Source of the DNA: Chromobacterium violaceum ATCC 12472
GTDB lineage: Bacteria > Pseudomonadota > Gammaproteobacteria > Burkholderiales > Chromobacteriaceae
DNA: 64,000 nt
Reading direction: 5' to 3'
Assembly (NCBI RefSeq): GCF_000007705.1
Contig: NC_005085.1
Span: 1,435,752-1,499,751 of the forward strand
Below the pieces are notes generated by a model, which was given only the letters and a program-made list of their open reading frames with translations, had not been told where the DNA came from and did not search any database. Shown here in pieces: positions 61,349 to 64,000 of the stretch. The position numbers and the translations under genes are program-made. Position 1 is the stretch's first letter. Every line of letters starts with the position of its first letter.

Positions 61349-62257
61349 TCAAGTCAGGGCGAAGGGCAGGGCGATGGTGGCGCGGGTGCCGCCGGACGCC
61401 GGCGCTTCCAGCGTCAGCTCCGCCTGTTGTCCGTACAGCAGGGCCAGCCGTTCGCGGATGTTGGCCAGGCCCATGCCCTGGCCGGGCTGCTCCGGAAAAC
61501 CGGCGCCGTCGTCCCGCACTTCCAGCCTGAGCTTGCCGTCCAGCACCTTGGCGTGGACCTCGATCGAGCCGCCTTCCGCTTTGGGCTCCAGGCCGTGCTT
61601 GATGGCATTCTCCACCAGCGTCTGCAGCATCATCACCGGGAAGCGCGCGGGCAGCAAGGATTCCGGCACCAGAATTCTCACCTGCAGCCGGTCCTCCATC
61701 CGCAGTTGCATGATTTCCAGATAGGCGCGGGACAGCTCCAATTGCTGGCTCAGGCTGGTTTCGCCGGGGGAGTCGCGCCATTCCGGCAGCGAGGAGCGCA
61801 GGTAGCGGATCAGCGCCTTTTGCATGGACAGCGCCTTGACCGGCGACTCCTCCATCAGCTGGCACACCGACGACAGGGTGTTGAACAGGAAGTGCGGCTC
61901 GATCTGCGCCTGCAGCGCGCCCATCCGCGCTTCCGCCAGCTGGCGCTGCAGCGCTTCCAGCTCCGCCTGCTGTTCGGCTTCCTCGCTGCGGGCGATGGCC
62001 TGGTCGGCGGCTTGCTCGGCCTGGTATTTGCCGCCGGCGAGTATCTTCACCAGGATCGACACCAGCACCAGCGTCAATGCCAGCATGTGCAGTTGCAGGA
62101 TGCCGCCGAGGATCATCGCCAGCAGGGAGGCCAGCGCCAGCCGGCCCCAGCCCAGCCGCGCCACCTTGTCTACGAAGCGCCACCAGCACTTTTCCACGGT
62201 TTTCAGAATCATGCCGACGTGGTCCTGGCTCATCGCCGAGCGGTTTTCATTATCCAT
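61349..62257 (-). CDS. LytS-type sensor histidine kinase
   Basis: This 302-residue kinase has two short membrane segments (about 40-56 and 58-73), a coiled coil (75-115) and a His_kinase (PF06580-type) domain with QIEPHFLFNTLSSVCQL (His122). The ATPase part has LVENAIKHGLEP and GXGLANIRERL. There is no large sensor domain, so the signal may come from the small membrane protein encoded just upstream, with which it overlaps by eight bases. It pairs with the LytTR regulator. Confidence 0.9.
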   Translation of the reverse strand: MDNENRSAMSQDHVGMILKTVEKCWWRFVDKVARLGWGRLALASLLAMILGGILQLHMLALTLVLVSILVKILAGGKYQAEQAADQAIARSEEAEQQAELEALQRQLAEARMGALQAQIEPHFLFNTLSSVCQLMEESPVKALSMQKALIRYLRSSLPEWRDSPGETSLSQQLELSRAYLEIMQLRMEDRLQVRILVPESLLPARFPVMMLQTLVENAIKHGLEPKAEGGSIEVHAKVLDGKLRLEVRDDGAGFPEQPGQGMGLANIRERLALLYGQQAELTLEAPASGGTRATIALPFALT

Positions 62258-62522
62258 GCTTGACCTCTTTGTGTACGGACGGCAGCTTGAAGCGGGCCCG
62301 GCGGATCAGCCGCTTGGGCAGGGAAAAGTCCAGCGACAGCCAGACCAGCGCCGCGGGCACCATCACGGCATTGACGGCCAGGATGGTCAGCAGCGCGGAC
62401 GAGACCAGATGTCCCCAGTCCATATTGCCCGCCCAGTCCGTCAACTGCGTCCAGTACGTGGGCATATGATGGCAGAGCTGGATCAGAGCGTCCAACAGCG
62501 AGGCGGTGTCTAAGCTGCTCAT
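62250..62522 (-). CDS. small membrane protein upstream of the LytS-type kinase
   Basis: This 90-residue protein has one clear membrane segment (about 38-64, SALLTILAVNAVMVPAALVWLSL), an acidic/aromatic N-terminus and a very basic C-terminus (PKRLIRRARFKLPSVHKEVKHG). AGGAGAAAC precedes the ATG. It overlaps the kinase by eight bases and is probably its sensing partner or regulator. No family is recognised. Confidence 0.65.
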   Translation of the reverse strand: MSSLDTASLLDALIQLCHHMPTYWTQLTDWAGNMDWGHLVSSALLTILAVNAVMVPAALVWLSLDFSLPKRLIRRARFKLPSVHKEVKHG

Positions 62523-62659
62523 GGCGTTTCTCCTGTTTGGTTTGTGATGTGACTGTAGGAGAGCGCCTCAGGGGATGATATCGACATGCGACGGATTGCC
62601 GAAAGCGTGGGATGAAACGCGTTTGGCGAGGATGAAATGCAGCCGGTTTCGCTGGGAGA

Positions 62660-62710
62660 AAAGAAAACGCCCCGGAAGCCAGCGTCGCCGCGCGGCTTCC
62701 GGGGCGGGGT
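62660..62710 (-). terminator. rho-independent terminator of the ABC-F gene
   Basis: CGCCCCGGAAGCC and GGCTTCCGGGGCG form a 13-base stem. On the minus strand it is followed by TTTTCTTTT. It starts right at the stop of the ABC-F gene. Confidence 0.85.
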
Positions 62711-64000
62711 TTACAGGCCTAGCGCGCGCGCCAGCGCCCGCATTTCATTGCGCCAAGCCTGCTGCAGCTGCGGCTTCTGGTGTCTGGGCTTGCGCGCCAG
62801 GTCGGCCGCCAGCAGCGCCTCCAGCTCGCATAGCCGCTGCCATTGCGCCTCCTCGCCGCCCGGCTCCGCCGGCGCGGGCGCGCCGGATGCCGGGACCGTC
62901 CGCTCAGGCGGGGAGGCGGGCGCGGTGAACAGCGCGGCGTAGGCGCTGTCCGCGTCCGGCCATTCTTGCAGCAGGCCATCGTTCAGCGCCCAGAAGCGGT
63001 TGCAGGCGGCCTCGATCAGTTCGCGGTCATGGGAGACCAGCAGCGCGCCGCCGGGGAAGGCGGCCAGCGCCTCGGCCAGCTCGCGCTTGCCGTCCAGATC
63101 CAGGTGGTTGGTCGGTTCGTCCAGCCACAGCAGGTGGTGGCTGGCCAGCGACAGCGCCAGGAACAGCAGGCGCGCGCGCTCGCCGCCGCTGAGCGAGCCC
63201 ACTTTCTGCTCGTGCCGGGCATAGGCGAAGCCGGCGGCGATCAAGGCCTGCCGGCGCGCGGCCTCCGGCAACGGCGCCAGCGGATAGAGCGCGTCGATCA
63301 GCGTCGCCCCGTCGGCCAGCTGCCGCAGCGACTGGTCGTAATAGGCGACGCTGGCCGCCGGATGCCAGCGCCAGCCGGCGCGCGGCTCTCCTGCCTGAAG
63401 GTCGGCCCAGCACTGGCGCAGCAGCGAGGATTTGCCGGCGCCGTTGGCGCCCAGCAGCGCCACCCGGTCGCCGGGACGCAGCCACAGCCCGGCGGCGGTG
63501 AACAACGGCGGCAGGCCGGGCGCGGCCGACACCGGCAGCGACGCGAAAGCCAGCAGGCTGTCGGCCGACAGCGCCTGGCCTTGCAGGCTGAGCCGCCATG
63601 GGCTGCCGCGGCTGACGAAGGTCTGCTCGTCCTTCAGCCTGTCGACGCGCTTCTCCATGGACTTGGCCTTGCGCACCAGCTTCTCGTTGTCGTGCTCGCG
63701 GCCCCAGATCGCCAGCCGCTTGCTGCTGGCGGCGAGCCGGTCTATCTCCTTCTGCTCGCCGGCGCGGCGGGCGCGGGCGGCTTGGTCGGCCTCGGCCAGC
63801 TCTGCCAGCGCCTGGCTGCACGGCAGCTCGAAACGGTACAGCCGCGCGTCGCGCATCACCCAGCTGTGGCGGGTGGCGCGGTCCAGCAGCCGCGCGTCGT
63901 GCGATACCAGGATGTAGCCGCCTGGCCAGCGGGTGAGGAAGTCCTCCAGCCACAGCAGGGACGGCAGGTCCAGATGGTTGCTGGGTTCGTCCAGCAGCAG
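62711..64000 (-). CDS. ABC-F family ATPase, N-terminal part beyond the window
   Basis: The frame is open to the window edge. The visible 429 residues begin at the Walker B of the first ATPase domain (LLLDEPSNHLDLPSL). They continue through the linker with KSMEKRVDRLKDEQTF and the second domain, with Walker A LLGANGAGKSS, signature LSGGERARL and Walker B LLWLDEPTNHLDLDG. ABC-F proteins act on ribosomes rather than in transport. An apparent start at 63859 is internal. The C-terminal tail is Pro/Ala-rich, then basic. Confidence 0.9.
   Translation of the reverse strand: MLLDEPSNHLDLPSLLWLEDFLTRWPGGYILVSHDARLLDRATRHSWVMRDARLYRFELPCSQALAELAEADQAARARRAGEQKEIDRLAASSKRLAIWGREHDNEKLVRKAKSMEKRVDRLKDEQTFVSRGSPWRLSLQGQALSADSLLAFASLPVSAAPGLPPLFTAAGLWLRPGDRVALLGANGAGKSSLLRQCWADLQAGEPRAGWRWHPAASVAYYDQSLRQLADGATLIDALYPLAPLPEAARRQALIAAGFAYARHEQKVGSLSGGERARLLFLALSLASHHLLWLDEPTNHLDLDGKRELAEALAAFPGGALLVSHDRELIEAACNRFWALNDGLLQEWPDADSAYAALFTAPASPPERTVPASGAPAPAEPGGEEAQWQRLCELEALLAADLARKPRHQKPQLQQAWRNEMRALARALGL

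Overview
The window is GC-rich, roughly two-thirds G+C, and reads as a chromosomal stretch of a betaproteobacterium close to Chromobacterium (order Neisseriales). The basis is the combination of PHA phasin and PhaR, an EF-P carrying Arg32 beside its rhamnosyltransferase EarP, a fermentative focA-pflB-pflA locus with FNR-type boxes, and the codon style. The genus is an inference from recall; no alignment was run.

Layout. 1-5.3 kb: end of a PilZ-like protein, an M14 carboxypeptidase, the divergent PHA pair phaP/phaR, and a TPR-methyltransferase. 5.4-9.8 kb: two secreted DUF3472-like/ricin-lectin paralogues flanking an orphan TRAP-type binding protein, plus a small secreted protein. 9.9-16.6 kb: rimO, a four-CBS/PAS/GGDEF/EAL protein, serS and rarA. 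16.9-26.75 kb: two type I-E-like CRISPR arrays in the same orientation (22 and 20 repeats) with near-identical leaders and no cas genes in view. Between them lie efp, earP, a two-component operon resembling Vibrio VxrABC and a large secreted glycosidase-like protein. 26.9-33.6 kb: a MASE1-PAS membrane protein overlapping an unusual alpha/beta-hydrolase with a Cys nucleophile and a C-terminal acyl-CoA-binding domain, a MITE-like element, an orphan R-body protein RebB, small membrane proteins, and a LysR/DUF2000/LysE group.

33.6-46.9 kb (minus strand) is a compact 14-gene block: Gfo/Idh/MocA dehydrogenase, two DegT-family aminotransferases, two NUDIX enzymes, three HAD phosphatases, a flavoprotein, a fatty-acid-desaturase-like enzyme, an MTA-phosphorylase-type enzyme, an MFS transporter, a periplasmic-binding-fold protein with no signal peptide, and galactose mutarotase. 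Most neighbours overlap by a few bases. The dehydrogenase + DegT + HAD trio is the logic of kanosamine/aminosugar or aminocyclitol synthesis, so this is the best candidate for an undescribed specialised-metabolite pathway.

47.3-55.6 kb is anaerobic serine/pyruvate metabolism: sdaC-sdaA one way, focA, pflB-pflA the other, with three FNR-type boxes and a repeated TTCGAA-type motif in the AT-rich spacers. 55.7-64 kb holds cutC, ggt, a GNAT acetyltransferase, a chemotaxis receptor, a LytS/LytTR-type two-component operon with a small membrane protein, and an ABC-F ATPase cut by the window edge.
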